Shown piece by piece: positions 1-10,312 of a DNA stretch of 24,449 nucleotides. A program made the translations under genes and the position numbers. Source of the DNA: Chara braunii (taxonomy: Eukaryota > Streptophyta > Charophyceae > Charales > Characeae); the NCBI GenBank assembly GCA_003427395.1, contig BFEA01000008.1, positions 5,796,446 through 5,820,894 on the forward strand, written 5' to 3'. Under the pieces are notes generated by a model, which was not told the DNA's origin, did not search any database, and saw nothing but the letters and a program-made list of their open reading frames with translations. Position 1 is the stretch's first letter; every line of letters starts with the position of its first letter.

Positions 1-330
1 TGACCGATAATGGACTAAAATTATGTTTTTTTTGTACTTTCCAAAAATTCGCGTTATAGGCCTATAAGGTCGTGTTTGAATTTCGCTGAATTTTCGTGAG
101 GTTGAACATTGCGTTTATAGGGCTATAAACACTTGACCGATTGCGGACTAAAATTATTATGTCCGTGTTTCGTTTTCAAACAGTCGTTATAGGCCTATAA
201 TTCGAAAAGTGCGGTTTTTGAATTTCGAGAGAATTTTTGAGGGTCGCTTTCAAATCTCGCAAAATTCGGCTCTTTTCTGAATTTGCGCAAATTCACGTTA
301 TAGGCCTATAAGGTCGTGTTTGGAAGTCAT
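1..330. repeat. Tandem array with 14-bp palindrome
   Basis: Three exact copies of the perfect palindrome TTATAGGCCTATAA lie at 54-67, 187-200 and 298-311. A fourth, imperfect one (GTTTATAGGGCTATAAAC) is at 113-130. The flanks repeat as well: TGACCGAT..GGACTAAAATTA occurs near 2 and near 134, and GGCCTATAAGGTCGTGTTTG occurs after the first and third perfect palindromes, followed each time by a GAATTTC/TCGTGA stretch. The unit is therefore about 110-133 bp and has diverged. The array may continue left of the window. It has no coding potential. It could be the edge of a satellite or part of an unrecognised element. Confidence 0.75.
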
Positions 331-833
331 TGAATTTCCGTGACGGTCGAATCTGATCAATCGGTTGTCCACAACTTTTGGAGATTTGAAATCAGTTGTC
401 GTTGGTTGTTTTTTGCTGTCCTCTAGATCCCGTTTTTTTAGTACCTTCGTTTTCAAGCTTCTGTTTCCTTAGTATTATGAGTGCAAAGAAAGAGGATTAC
501 CAACCCGTCTATTCGGCTTGCCAGGTTTTCGGTTAGTTTTTACGTCCTTGGATTAGGTCCCGGAAAAGGCTCTTCTGTTTTAAAACAAAATACTACTTCC
601 AATGTGTAGTACTGACTGGTCGTTTCGTTCTGCAGTGAAATCGCCATAAATTGGAGATCTTTTCGTTGGCCATGAGTAGGAGTCGCCTGTTCGCCTCCAA
701 AATGGTTTTTTTTTTTTCACGTTGTTGTCGGCCTCGAATATCTACTAATTTTTAGGGGGGGGGTCGATGAAATTTGCGCAAGAAACGGTGCAAAATCAAC
801 CTTTGTTTCTCAAAAAATGCTATGTTTCATTGA
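331..833. other. Non-coding AT-rich stretch, no gene seen
   Basis: I see no ORF of note, no RNA gene and no similarity to the LINE parts elsewhere in the window. It holds a T run near 706-717 and a G run near 754-763. A 19-codon reading frame starts at an ATG at 477 and stops at about 534. It is too short to support as a gene. The right edge is set by the point where LINE A-like coding similarity begins. Confidence 0.5.
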
Positions 834-983
834 CGTTTTTCTGTCTATAGGATTTCTCTGGTTTTTGTCTGGTTCTCTGGTTTTCACGAATCTATTGTTA
901 TTCTCATTGAGGAGGACATGCTGGAGGTACACCAACAATGGGATGACCCACCATTCATCAGGTACCTCCAGACTGGGATCTGA
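834..983 (+). pseudogene. LINE A ORF1, C-terminal remnant
   Basis: Frame 3 (codons at 834, 837 and so on) is open from just after a stop at 831 to the TGA at 981-983. The product resembles the last part of the LINE B ORF1 (ending at 9132): both have an RI segment, a Trp six residues later, a hydrophobic stretch, then I-L-x-E/E-x-x-(M/L)-L-E and, further on, W-D-D before the stop. The LINE C ORF1 end (16296-16652) shows the same pattern more weakly. The rest of ORF1 is missing, which marks the truncation point of the element. The function of this domain is unknown. It is too short to judge alone, and the call depends on the alignment to B. Confidence 0.55.
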
Positions 984-1104
984 ACTCCCCACAAAAACTT
1001 AAGTCCTAATAATTGGTGCTCCCTCCACACAACTTTCTGGTCCAAACGGAACAGATACACCAAAACCAGATGGATGGCCGACATGTGGCAGGACAATAGG
1101 TGGT

Positions 1105-2418
1105 ATGGGGGAGCCCTATACAACAATCCCAGACCCCTCCACAACACGGCAACCAGCAAAGACAACCCAGTGGCCCTGCCCCAGCCCTCCTCGCCCAACT
1201 CCGCCCGTGAGACGAATACCGATATGGGCAAAAAAAATTGCAAACGTAGATTTGGACATCAGAGCAATTAATGTGAACGGTCTGGCTCAGGCCAACGAAC
1301 AGAAACCTAAAGCTATCTGGAACCAAATCACACAGGATACTAGAGGGGCATGGCCGGACGTGGTGGCAGTCCAAGATACCCATCTCACTGATTCCCCCAC
1401 TCACAACGCCAGCGCCAAACAAATCTGGCCGCATACCTCCTTTGCGGCCCCGACCAGGGCGGTAACATCAACAGGTGTGGCCCTCTGGCTCCACCCCACA
1501 GCTAGGCTTATCCTTGAACATGCGGAGTGGGACACAGAAGAAGGAAGATGGGTGTGGCTGAGAGCCTCATTGGGAACTGAAATAGTTTACGTAGTTAGCA
1601 TATACGCGCCCAATGACCCCGGCCAAAGAGTCGCATTCTTCTCAGAGCTCCAACATTTACTCCCTCGAGATGCCCCTATCGTCATGGTGGGGGATTTCAA
1701 CACAACACCTGACGTGATGATTGATAGGCTCTCCCCCACCCACAACCCCCAAAATGCTCCTATGCACTGTGGTCCTAACATCGCAGCCTTAGGACATATG
1801 ATGGCGGATCTGGGTCTCATAGACTCGCATAGGCAACTCCATCCTAGTACAAAAAAAACTTTCACGTGTATGAGGTAAAAGGGGGGGATAGAGGGATTGG
1901 GAACTCCAGGATCGATTCGGCCCTTATCTCAGAAGAGATCTCGGGACTTCTCACAATTGCAGATATTTGCACCATCTTGCCGTGCAAGTCTTCGACCACC
2001 GCATGATAGTGACTGGCCTATATTTCCACTCACACATAAACAAAGGCCCGAGCTACCTCAAATTCAATAATACGCTCCTTAAACTCCTTTCTTTCAACAC
2101 CCTTGTTAAGGACTTCTGGGCGTACTGGTCTGCACACAAGCCCGAGGATGATAGGCTACTCCATTGTTCAACGATGGAGTTGCACAACTACGGGAAAGGG
2201 TAAAGAAATACTCAATCCAAAATGCGAGGGAGCGGAAGGAGAACCTCGAAAGACTCATGGCCCGCCTGGAAGAATGGGATGCCCATGTCATGGAGCAGCC
2301 TTTGGATGCGGACACGTACGACACTCTCCAAAGGGCAAGGGCTCAACTACAAGAATATCTTGATAACCAGAACTATAAATGGAGAATCCAGACACAAATC
2401 AAGAAGGATGCAACATAA
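1105..2418 (+). pseudogene. LINE A ORF2, endonuclease region
   Basis: This is the apurinic-type (exonuclease-endonuclease-phosphatase fold) endonuclease of a LINE, which nicks the target DNA to prime reverse transcription. The ATG at 1105 opens a Pro-rich leader (about 45 residues) matching the leader of LINE B ORF2. Motifs follow: INVNGL, VQDTH (normally QETH), SIYAPN, VGDFN at about 1690-1704, then YxC-like FTCMR. The frame breaks at 1876. SRIDSALIS continues in another frame near 1905-1930, and FDHR (the SDH catalytic position) is in a third frame near 1990. The linker up to the reverse transcriptase lies in 2164-2418. At least three frameshifts separate these pieces. Asp and His positions of the active site are still visible, but the gene is broken. 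Confidence 0.85.
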
Positions 2419-2483
2419 GGAATGGTGACAAAGATGTTCTTCCGTAAAGCTAAGGCTAGAAATAGACAAACACGGTTGCCTCC

Positions 2484-3933
2484 TTGAGGCACCCATTCGA
2501 TAACAGCCAACCACTTGCAACCAATGCCTATAAGATAGTCGAGTATGCCGCAACATATTACCAAAGATTTTTCACATCGGAAACCAACCATCATTCACCC
2601 CACACCCTGCAGACAGTCAGAGACACCCTCCTAAATGTTATCCCGTCTCTCCTCACTACTCATCAACGAGAAGCTATGGAGACACCCATCACACAGGAGG
2701 ATATGTTGCAGGCCTTGACGGATATGGATGATGAGAAAACCCCAAGGATCGATTCTTTCCCCGAAGAATTTTGGCTCCACTACTGGGAGACATTTCAAGA
2801 AGATTTTTGTCAATATGTCAACGCGGTGTAATGAGAGGAGACGTTCGAGGATATGATTGGGCAAAGGATCACAACCCTCATCTACAAAAAGGGGGACAAG
2901 GAAGACATTAAAAACTGTAGGCCCATCACTCTCCTCTCGGTCTCCTGTAAAATTGTGGCAATAATTATGGGCCAACAGACTTCGCCCCCATCTCTCACAT
3001 TTCATCCACCCTGATCAGTCTGGCTTTATGCCCTACCGAAACATTCAGGATAACATATCCCTAGTCAATGAAACCATCAGGTACGCAAGACAACGTAGAG
3101 TCGATGTTGCCATCCTCTTTATTGACTTTGAAAAAGTGTATGATCATGTGGATTCGGATTTTCTGGAATTATGCCTAAACAAGATGAACTTCGGGCCTGC
3201 ATTATTGAAATGGGTAAACATACTCCACCGAACAACACCCACAAACATCATGATGAATGGACACCTTGCGCCACCAATTAGATTGCAGAGATTTGTGAGA
3301 CAAGGAGACTCTATTGCCGCGATGCTATTCGTCCTGATGATGGAAGCATTGGCGACTATGATAAGGGTCAACCCTGAGATACAAATACTCGCAGTGTAGG
3401 AAATCCCGAATCACCTTGCCCTTGTCATATCCATCTTTGCAGACGACCCCGCTGTCCTCTTCTGAGCTGACCCTGACAACTTTCAGACATTGGCATGGAC
3501 AATCCACCTCTTTGAGGTCGCGACAGACATGAAAGTGGACTGGGGCACGAAGACAGAGGGATGGTGGCTCATCGGAAATGACAATCCATCACCTGATGCA
3601 CCAAGGGTCGACTGGAAACCTGAGAATGCTGCTATCAGACTCCTGGAGGTAAACCTCACCGCTTTTGGCCCCCCTCATGACTACAACGATAGACTGGTGG
3701 ACATAGAAATTCAATGCATGAATGCTTGGAAATCAACACACACCTCGTTGATGGGCAGAGTATTGGCAATCAACAATGCCATATTTGCGGCTATATGGTA
3801 CAAAGTGGTCTTTTGGCAATTAAGCCAGAGCCAATTAAGGACACTAAAACGGGCTGCGTCTGCCTACCTCTGGCGAGGGGACCATGAATACACCATGTGT
3901 ATTAGGAGGGTGGCATGGGACATCATCACATAG
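2484..3933 (+). pseudogene. LINE A ORF2, reverse transcriptase region
   Basis: The reverse-transcriptase core copies the element RNA at the nicked target. 2484-2831 carries the N-terminal RT block (ITQEDMLQALTDMDDEKTP). A stop pair follows (2829-2834), then IYKKGDKEDIKNCRPITLLS at about 2875-2940, a frameshift near 2970, and a long frame from 3028: IQDNI, FIDFEKVYDHVD (3121-3156), RQGDS (3298-3312) and FADD at 3436-3447, the YxDD-type catalytic pair. In-frame stops lie at 3397 and 3463. The frame continues through GWW and YLWRGDHE to a TAG at 3931, where B and C have Gln. It is the best + strand view of the RT in this window. The gene is not functional. Confidence 0.88.
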
Positions 3934-5723
3934 CCACGAGCCAAGGGGGGGCTAGGCATAATAGACCCGGAGAATGAAACAAAAACATTGATTTTTAAGT
4001 TCCTAATAAGATGGTTGTTAGGCAATGATATCCCCTGGGCAACATATACAGCCATCCAGATCTCTACCCTGACCCCACAGTGCACAGATAGCAGTCGAGT
4101 CCATCCACTGCAATGGCTAACTAACAACTACTGGTCGCTCCCGACACCTCCTCGGAACAGAAAGGACGGCACGCCCGCCTCCAATGCCAAATGAGATCTC
4201 AAAGCCGACCCCCTATGGACATATATGTTGAGGCTATGGAGAGAACAAGGACCGACTCAGAAACCTGTCCCGCTTAGATGGGACGAAATATGGAGAGTCT
4301 GACAACTTCTGTTTGGGAACCCTTTCATACTAGATCACACAGGTAATCCCTTCTCGCTGCAAACAGGCTCGAAATGACTCCCCTGGGTGAGAAAAGGTAT
4401 ATACACAGTGGCTGATCTGTGGAATATCCACGCAGATACGTGGCTATCGGTCCAGGACCTTTGACAAAAATTGCACCACGTCAGAAAGTCGGATGAGGGA
4501 CTTCAAGAGATCCAAGAGGCTGTCCCCCTGACATGAGTGCTGGAACTTAAAGAGGCCCGACGATACGGCAGGGGGACTGGGTGGTGAGACCAGAGGACTG
4601 GCCGATCCCCATGGTGATATATAATGTATAGGAGGTTGGCCCTCATGAGGCGAGTCGTAGGGCGTACACACCACGCCTCCCAGGAGAAAGATGGTCCAAA
4701 TTGGACCGTCAAGACGCCCGAGATCGCCAGACACCCGCCGCAGGACTCGTTAGAATATGTGTGATCAATGATAGGGGCAATGGACCCTTTGTGTATAAGC
4801 CAGTTGTACCCCTCTGCCAGCTGCCATTCGACCCTCAAGAATGGGAATGGGACAAAGGGGACTCCCATAAACTGCAGATATGGCAGTACACAGTAAAGGA
4901 TGGGTACAGAACAGCAAGAAAACCGGCACACATATCCGAACCAATCAGACTGCGGTGGGCAAGGGACTCACCTCTCAAAGCAGAAAACCTGGACACAATC
5001 AGATGGGCCTCATACGCGACGATACGACCTACAAACCTGTGGGCACTGCAGTGGCAGATCATTAACAGGTGTCTACCCACCCCAGACTGGATTGTGTCTA
5101 GAACAAATCTGGAAGACCGGGGTGTGTTATCTCCACTCTGCACCTACTGCAGTGGGACCTCCCCCAAGAAACGAGCTACACTCGAACACTGCCTGGTGGA
5201 TTGCACCATGGTCGCTCAGCTATGGCAATGGTGGGATGCAGCATGTCATCATCTAACTGGCAACCACCTCCCATGAGACCTCCAGATCATCATGTTGGGG
5301 GAAATGCCTCCGCAAAGGGCCAGGTGGACATCATTTAGTCTTAACCTGTTGGCAGTAACAAGACTACCGATGCTAATGGCGGCGTGGCTAATGAGATGTG
5401 CGCATGAGCACAGGCAGCATACATATGGTTACATGGAGGCTCGGGCCTCGATTCTAGAAACAATCATCGTCAACACACAGGAGGCCTGGCAAGAGCTCAG
5501 AAATATGCTGCGGAAGGAATCAGACATAAACAAACAGAATAAACTCTCAGATAACTTGCGATCTATCTGGGTGGACAGTGCAGAAAAGCTCTGCGAATTG
5601 GATCATGATAACCAGCTGCGATGGAAACAGTGGATGCTGACGGAATCAAAATGGGAAAGATTACCAAGAAGCCATTTTCAGTTCCCATTCCAACTGACCA
5701 ACTTCATCCTTTTCCCGGCCTGA
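3934..5723 (+). pseudogene. LINE A ORF2, connector and zf-RVT-like region
   Basis: Downstream of the RT, frame 1 continues (KGGLGIIDPE, about 3943-3972) with several stops, among them TGA at 4375, where B and C have Trp. Frame 3 takes over by 4701 and runs to 5723, interrupted only by a TGA at 5274. It contains QLPFDP, WALQWQIINRCLP, then Cys codons at 5139 and 5148, His at 5187 and Cys at 5202. This C-x2-C...H-x4-C pattern followed by LW is that of the plant zf-RVT region, thought to bind RNA or DNA. The helical end after 5292 (LLAVTRLPMLMAAW and onward) matches the right-hand part of LINE B. The protein end appears to shift frame near 5715 into a Pro-rich tail. Confidence 0.82.
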
Positions 5724-6070
5724 TATCCCCCTCACATCTTCAAAACCTCTTCCCCTCTTGGACCTCTCCAAACTCTCCCGCTAACCCTCCCCCAATCCTG
5801 CCCCACTACCCTTCCTCCCCTCCCTTCCCGACCGCACCCACTTCCCACTCTCAGTGCAGAAGGCCGGCCAAGCAAGGACTTCCCACGGGTGGAGCAGCAG
5901 GGGGGACTACTCCCTGGAGACAGAAGATGCAGCCAGCCCCCACTATACATCGCTTCTTGGACAACAGACTGTTCCCCACAGCAGGAAGGTTGGCAGCGCA
6001 AGTGGAGACAGTGCTTATGAATGACAATGGAACGACAACACGGCAACGTGAAGTCACAATGACACAATGA
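5716..6070 (+). pseudogene. LINE A ORF2, Pro-rich C-terminal tail
   Basis: After the frame-3 stop at about 5721, frame 2 reads FPGLISPSHLQ and then a Pro/Ser-rich stretch. The LINE C ORF2 ends with FPDLFPPSEL, and LINE B ends with an Ala/Pro-rich tail running off the window, so this is probably the true C-terminus reached by a one-base shift. The frame stays open until a TGA at 6068 inside the microsatellite, but similarity to the other copies fades after about 5775. The rest may be 3' untranslated sequence that happens to be open. Confidence 0.5.
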
Positions 6071-6105
6071 CACAATGACACAATGACACAATGACACAAT
6101 GACAT
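6053..6105. repeat. Microsatellite (GACACAAT)n
   Basis: Five perfect 8-bp units GACACAAT fill 6061-6100. A partial unit lies on each side (TCACAAT before, GACAT after). It sits between the ORF2 end of LINE A and its 3' tail. Some LINE families end in short tandem repeats made by the reverse transcriptase, so this could be an end signature. Replication slippage would give the same picture. Confidence 0.9.
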
Positions 6106-6587
6106 GGGTTTATGGGTGGGTGGGAACAAGGGGGGGCTGAGGCCACCCCATACCAACGACTGGGTTTTTTGGGCTACGGGATGGTGGGAACATAAGGATG
6201 TCCGTAGGGGTAATGGGTTAATGGGTTTAACAGCTGTGCTCGGATGGAGGATAGGTGTAAGGGGCTCGACTTACCATATTCCACACAATACGTACCACGG
6301 TGCGACAAGAAGCACAGCTAGGACAAATTCAACTACAACTCATCCAGCACAGGGCTATAGTCAACAATGAGGTAACCGACCCAGCATAATGCTACAAGTA
6401 GGTGGACTGTAATTTCATAGTCAATCAGGCCACATTAACAACACTAGGATAGAAATATCTTCGATGATTCCACTAAAAAGTTAGTAAAAACTGGTTTGAC
6501 AGAAGTCTGGGACGCTCCTAGCCCAGCCCCCTCATAGAGACTGACATCCCATGTTTGCATTACTCTTACTGTATATACTGTACTCTA
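6106..6587. other. Presumed 3' untranslated sequence, nothing recognised
   Basis: A gap of about 480 bases between the microsatellite and the hairpin tail. It is G-rich at the start (GGGTGGGTGGG, GGGTAATGGGTTAATGGG) and mixed later. I see no ORF with similarity to the other elements and no RNA polymerase III box A/B pair that would make it a SINE. It may be the 3' untranslated region of LINE A or a fragment of another copy. Confidence 0.4.
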
Positions 6588-6732
6588 CAGGGACGCTGGA
6601 CCCGATTTCCAGCAGGTGCTGCTCCCCACCAATATATGGAGCCTCCCCGGCAGTGCTAGTGGTGGCTGCTCTTATCAGCATCCCTAGCAGCCGTTCGGGC
6701 AGTTGCTTCGTTATAAAAAAAAAAACAAAAAA
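6588..6732 (+). other. LINE 3' tail: two hairpins plus poly(A)
   Basis: Hairpin 1 is GCTGGA (6595-6600), a 7-base loop and TCCAGC (6608-6613). Hairpin 2 is GCTCC (6621-6625), a 12-base loop and GGAGC (6638-6642). The same two stems in the same order form the 3' end of LINE C on the other strand (11388-11436). About 70 further bases follow, including a possible third stem GCTGCT/AGCAGC, then an A run at 6715-6732 with a single C. In other LINEs a 3' stem-loop of the RNA is bound by the reverse transcriptase, and I infer that role here. It is assigned to LINE A because the strand matches. Confidence 0.7.
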
Positions 6733-7057
6733 GTGTGCTGGCACAGCCAAACCAACATCCCCCCAACCACCCGGACCAAGACCTAGCCTTAGCTGAAATG
6801 CAGGCCCAAATACAGACCTGGGCAGAACCCCAACCCCCACCGGCCCAGAGGTAAACACCCCAGGAGGGGAGAGGAGATGGGCACAGACTGCAGCAACCAC
6901 AGTGGAGAATGGAACGAAAGGGAAGGAGGTACAACATGCTCTGCCTCCAGATGGGACACAGCCAACCCCCCAGGCCTCTCCCCTGCAACTGCAGCCAACA
7001 CACAAGGCGACACCCGACGGCCGAAGAGGCCGAAGAGAGGACCTGTGACAACACACA

Positions 7058-9132
7058 GTGCCTGGAACAGGCCAAGGGACAAGCGGTCAGGAGGGACCCA
7101 ACTCCCATCGTCCATGTGGCACACAGCCACAACCCCAGATCCTCAGCGGCAAATTGAAGTTAACTGAGGTGCTCTCACAAAACCTCATTCAACCAGCCGG
7201 ACAGACAGGGGATGGGGTTAGAGAGACACAATTACAACTGGACTACCAAGGGGACGTAATGCTCCACAACAACGACGATCTGTACCAACAGCTAACGGCC
7301 GGGGACCCAGTAGATCAGGACCCCGGGACTGCTTCCCCAGTTGCCCACGCAGCACTCCTCCTGTACCCGCAGCAGTCCCAATACACTACACAACACATGC
7401 TACAACAACAAGCACAACAAATGGCCCTGATGACCAGCAACCAACAGGTACAGTTGAGGCACAGGCACAAGCCTACTCCTATACACAACCACTGGCACTG
7501 CAACAGGCCATACTCCAAGCCCAGGCACAAGCCCAGAACCAGGAACAATCCCGCCTACAAGAACTGACCGAACAGTGGGCCCAAATGCAAGCACAGGCCC
7601 CATTGCAGCAGTCATCCTTGCAATGGGCCCATACTAACCAGGTTCCAGAGCCTCAGCTACCAGTAGACCATCAGGGCGACATTCAGCTTACCACGGAAGA
7701 AAACGATAACGAGCACCCAGGGAACATCGGAGAAACAATGAATGACAGAGATGAGCAAGGGGACCTCATACTACACCAGGAGGAATTACCCAACTCAGAT
7801 GTGTTGTCAGAGGCAAGGCAGCAAGGACATGAGGAACAGGGGGAGCACCCAGCCCATGGACTAAGGGGGAAGTGGCAAAAGAATACCAAGCGAATGTCCA
7901 CATGGAACAATAAAAAGATACAAAAGCAACTCAAGGAGATGGTAGATTGGACATTACTCAAAGTTCTGTCTCCGAACTCCATCTCCTTGCACGATCGTAT
8001 TCCCCCGCTGCAGTGGGAAAAAAACAGGCGCTTTATTCTCAAAAGTCAACAAATCAGACAAACGGTTGAGAGCTATGGGTCCCCAACCGAGGTGGACTGG
8101 CAGTACGTGGCCAAAAAAATCATAGCCACGATCACACAGCGCGTGGACAAAGTCTGGTCAGCAGGCCCCCAGGCACAGACATAGAAAAGCCTGATCTCTG
8201 CCCAGACAGAACAGGCAGCTGTGCTGCACTAAGACTGCACCCAAGCTGCACTGGTCGCAGCCCCAACACCATTGGAATCTCAGATTCCACCACACCTGCT
8301 AATGCCCATGTTGCATATAGTGCCTGCACAACCTTCTGACACTGAATCGCAACAGTCGGCAGGGATTTGTCAGACAAAGTCATTGACTAACTATCCAGCC
8401 CATGCAACCAATCAAAGTCCGACACCTCGGATAGCATGACCCAGGCTGAAGTATCAGACCAGGAGTCGGACGCCTCACAGGATCTGCAATTACCACAGGC
8501 AGCCCCCATGTTAGACTTGACTCCGTCCACCATGGACGAAACAGCTCTGACCATCAGGCCAACTACAAGAGGTAAGCTCAGAGACCTTGTCCGCTCATTG
8601 CCCACGCGTCAGACTGCACAGCCTTATGAACCACTATTAGGCCTCCTTATCCTGCCGCTGCGAAGGGACCCTCAGTCTCGCCAGTGGCAACTTGGGATGA
8701 GGAGTAAAAGTAGACTGCAGCCAGCAGTACAACAAGCATAGTGACAGCTTTGTTGGTCTTACCTTGGAAGGCTGGAGGGGAACATATGGGGAGCCGGAGG
8801 TGCTGCGCCTGGTCAGACTTCAAATTAAAGAGAACAGAGATAGAAGTGCCCTAGGGGTGGGGTTACCTTTGCATCACCCATTTCCCCCTGGTATCATCCT
8901 GGCAGTGACCTTGTTCGACTACCAGCAGTCAATAGAAGCCACAGCCAGGGACGATTCGACCGTAATCTGGTTTGCTGAGCACGAATTGCTGGCCCTGTCA
9001 GCGACCAGAATCAAATCAAACGTTTCCTGGTGTATAACACAGATTTTAACCTTCATGCAGGTTATCCTGGAGCACAACCTCCTTGAGGCAACAAATGCCT
9101 GGGACGACACACAAGCAATGACGAGTCTGTGA
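7058..9132 (+). pseudogene. LINE B ORF1 (Gln-rich, broken)
   Basis: ORF1 proteins of LINEs bind the element RNA. The reading runs in frame 2 up to about 7449, then in frame 1 (EAQAQAYS..) to a TAG at 8182. A damaged stretch follows, with a frame-3 piece at 8436-8741, and frame 1 resumes from about 8740 to the TGA at 9130. Residues are Gln-rich (QAILQAQAQAQNQEQS), probably coiled-coil. Near 7930-8160 a helical block (W-x-L-L-K .. SQQIR .. W) resembles 17100-17330 of LINE C. The end (FVGLTLEGW at about 8752-8778, IKSNVSW, ILEHNLLEA) matches LINE C (YRGVTLRGW, IKANAVW). No zinc knuckle was found. An 82-bp gap separates it from ORF2. Confidence 0.65.
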
Positions 9133-9214
9133 ACTGCCAAGGGAGAACTTTCGCTGCTCTCCATATTGCCTGTCCCAAAAAGCTGACCCCCAAACACCCC
9201 ATCAGACCCTTCCC

Positions 9215-10312
9215 ATGCAAACTGCGGACGTCTGCCCCCTGTCGCCAGCACCAGCCCCCACTCCTATACCAGAGACCATCCCCACTCCTCTGCCGCCGTT
9301 TGTTCCACCCCCTCTTCGTAAGCCGCCAGTTTGGTCCCAGAAACTGGCACTGGCGGACCTCCACATTCATTCACTTAACCTCAACGGGCTGATGACAGCC
9401 AACAGTCATAAACGAAATGCAACATGGAATGAGTTAAAAAAACACAGTTCCGACAATTGGCCGGATGCCATCTGCATGCAGGAGACACATCTCACCCATT
9501 CACCCAACCACGAAGCCAAACGACAACATATTTGGCCTCATACTGCGTACTCAGCGCCGGCCACGGCAAGGCATCGGCAGGGGCTCACCCAGTACGACTA
9601 TGATAGGGAGGAGGGGAGATGGGTCTACATAAAGGCAATCATTGGTGATGAACCTATTTGCGTAGCGAGTGTGTACGGACCGAACGATTCAAATGAAAGA
9701 TTGTGTTTCCTACAGACACTAAATCAGGTTCTTCCAAACGACTGCCCTCTAATTATCGCAGGGGACTTTAAATAGATATCGCACCAGATCTGAGTCTGGA
9801 TAGGTAATCCACATCACAACCTGCAGGTGGTGGCCCTCACACCTGATATCCTTCTGCTGAACCAGTTTATACAAGACCGTCAGTTGTGTGATATCTATAG
9901 ACAACTCCATCCCTCTAAAAGAGCATACACTTGCCTAAAATTGAGGGGAACAACAGGGCTGTCCAACTAGCGAATTGACTTCTTCCTGATTGACCAGGCA
10001 CTGACAGGTTTGACCACAGTTGCAGAGATACGGCCAATCAGCCCGTGCCGCTCATTCGATCATCGAGGTATAGTGCTAGGACTCTCCTTCCATAAGCAAA
10101 TAACACGAGGGCCGGACTTCTATAAATTTAACTCCTCACTGCTCAAACTACCAGACCTTCAAACGCTAGTGGAACAATTCTGGAGCTACTGGACAACGAA
10201 AAAGGAGGGGGCCTCCTCAATAGTGGACTGGTTCAACTCGGGCATAGCCCACCTCAGAGAGTGTGTCAAAAAATTCTCCATACAACAGGCGCATCTAGGA
10301 AAGCCACTATAG
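9215..10312 (+). pseudogene. LINE B ORF2, endonuclease region
   Basis: ORF2 begins at the ATG at 9215 with a Pro-rich leader, then LNLNGL, MQETH (about 9475-9489), SVYGPN and AGDF at about 9760-9771. The frame stops at 9773. A one-base shift restores N-I-D-I-A-P-D, so the stop is caused by a small deletion. The frame present after about 9870 gives YRQLHPSKRAYTC, a TAG at 9968, then RIDFFLI and FDHRG (catalytic His), and SFHKQITRGPDFYKFNSSLL, close to LINE A and LINE C. Another frameshift near 10290 moves the reading into the next segment. As in LINE A, most catalytic motifs survive, but the ORF is interrupted several times. Confidence 0.83.

Larger units (their letters stand above)
834..6732 (+). 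mobile_element. LINE A: 5'-truncated non-LTR retrotransposon
   Basis: A degenerate LINE on the + strand. In order it carries the last ~50 codons of ORF1 (834-983), a nearly complete ORF2 (1105 to about 6070: endonuclease, reverse transcriptase, zf-RVT-like C-terminus), an 8-bp microsatellite (6053-6105), and a 3' region ending in two hairpins and a poly(A) run (6595-6732). The ORF1 similarity stops abruptly near 834, so the copy is 5'-truncated, the usual result of incomplete target-primed reverse transcription. ORF2 has many frameshifts and stops, so the copy is dead. I found no target-site duplication. The 3' limit at 6732 assumes that the hairpin tail belongs to this copy. The element could instead end near 6105, with 6106-6732 coming from another copy. 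Confidence 0.8.

Noticed and set aside
477-536. Short frame MSAKKEDYQPVYSACQVFG followed by GTTAGT, as a possible first exon
   Set aside because: Only 19 codons, no strong splice signal, and no downstream exon with similarity to anything I recognise.
5732-6156. Reverse-strand frames with repeated SLCHCVIV
   Set aside because: They are the translation of the GACACAAT microsatellite and the C-rich antisense of the LINE A tail.
6180-6240. Telomere-like repeats (GGGTAATGGGTTAATGGGTTTA)
   Set aside because: Not a regular TTTAGGG or similar array, just two or three G-rich repeats.
6106-6732. A SINE sharing the LINE hairpin tail
   Set aside because: No convincing RNA polymerase III box A/B pair upstream of the hairpins and no clear 5' boundary or target-site duplication.
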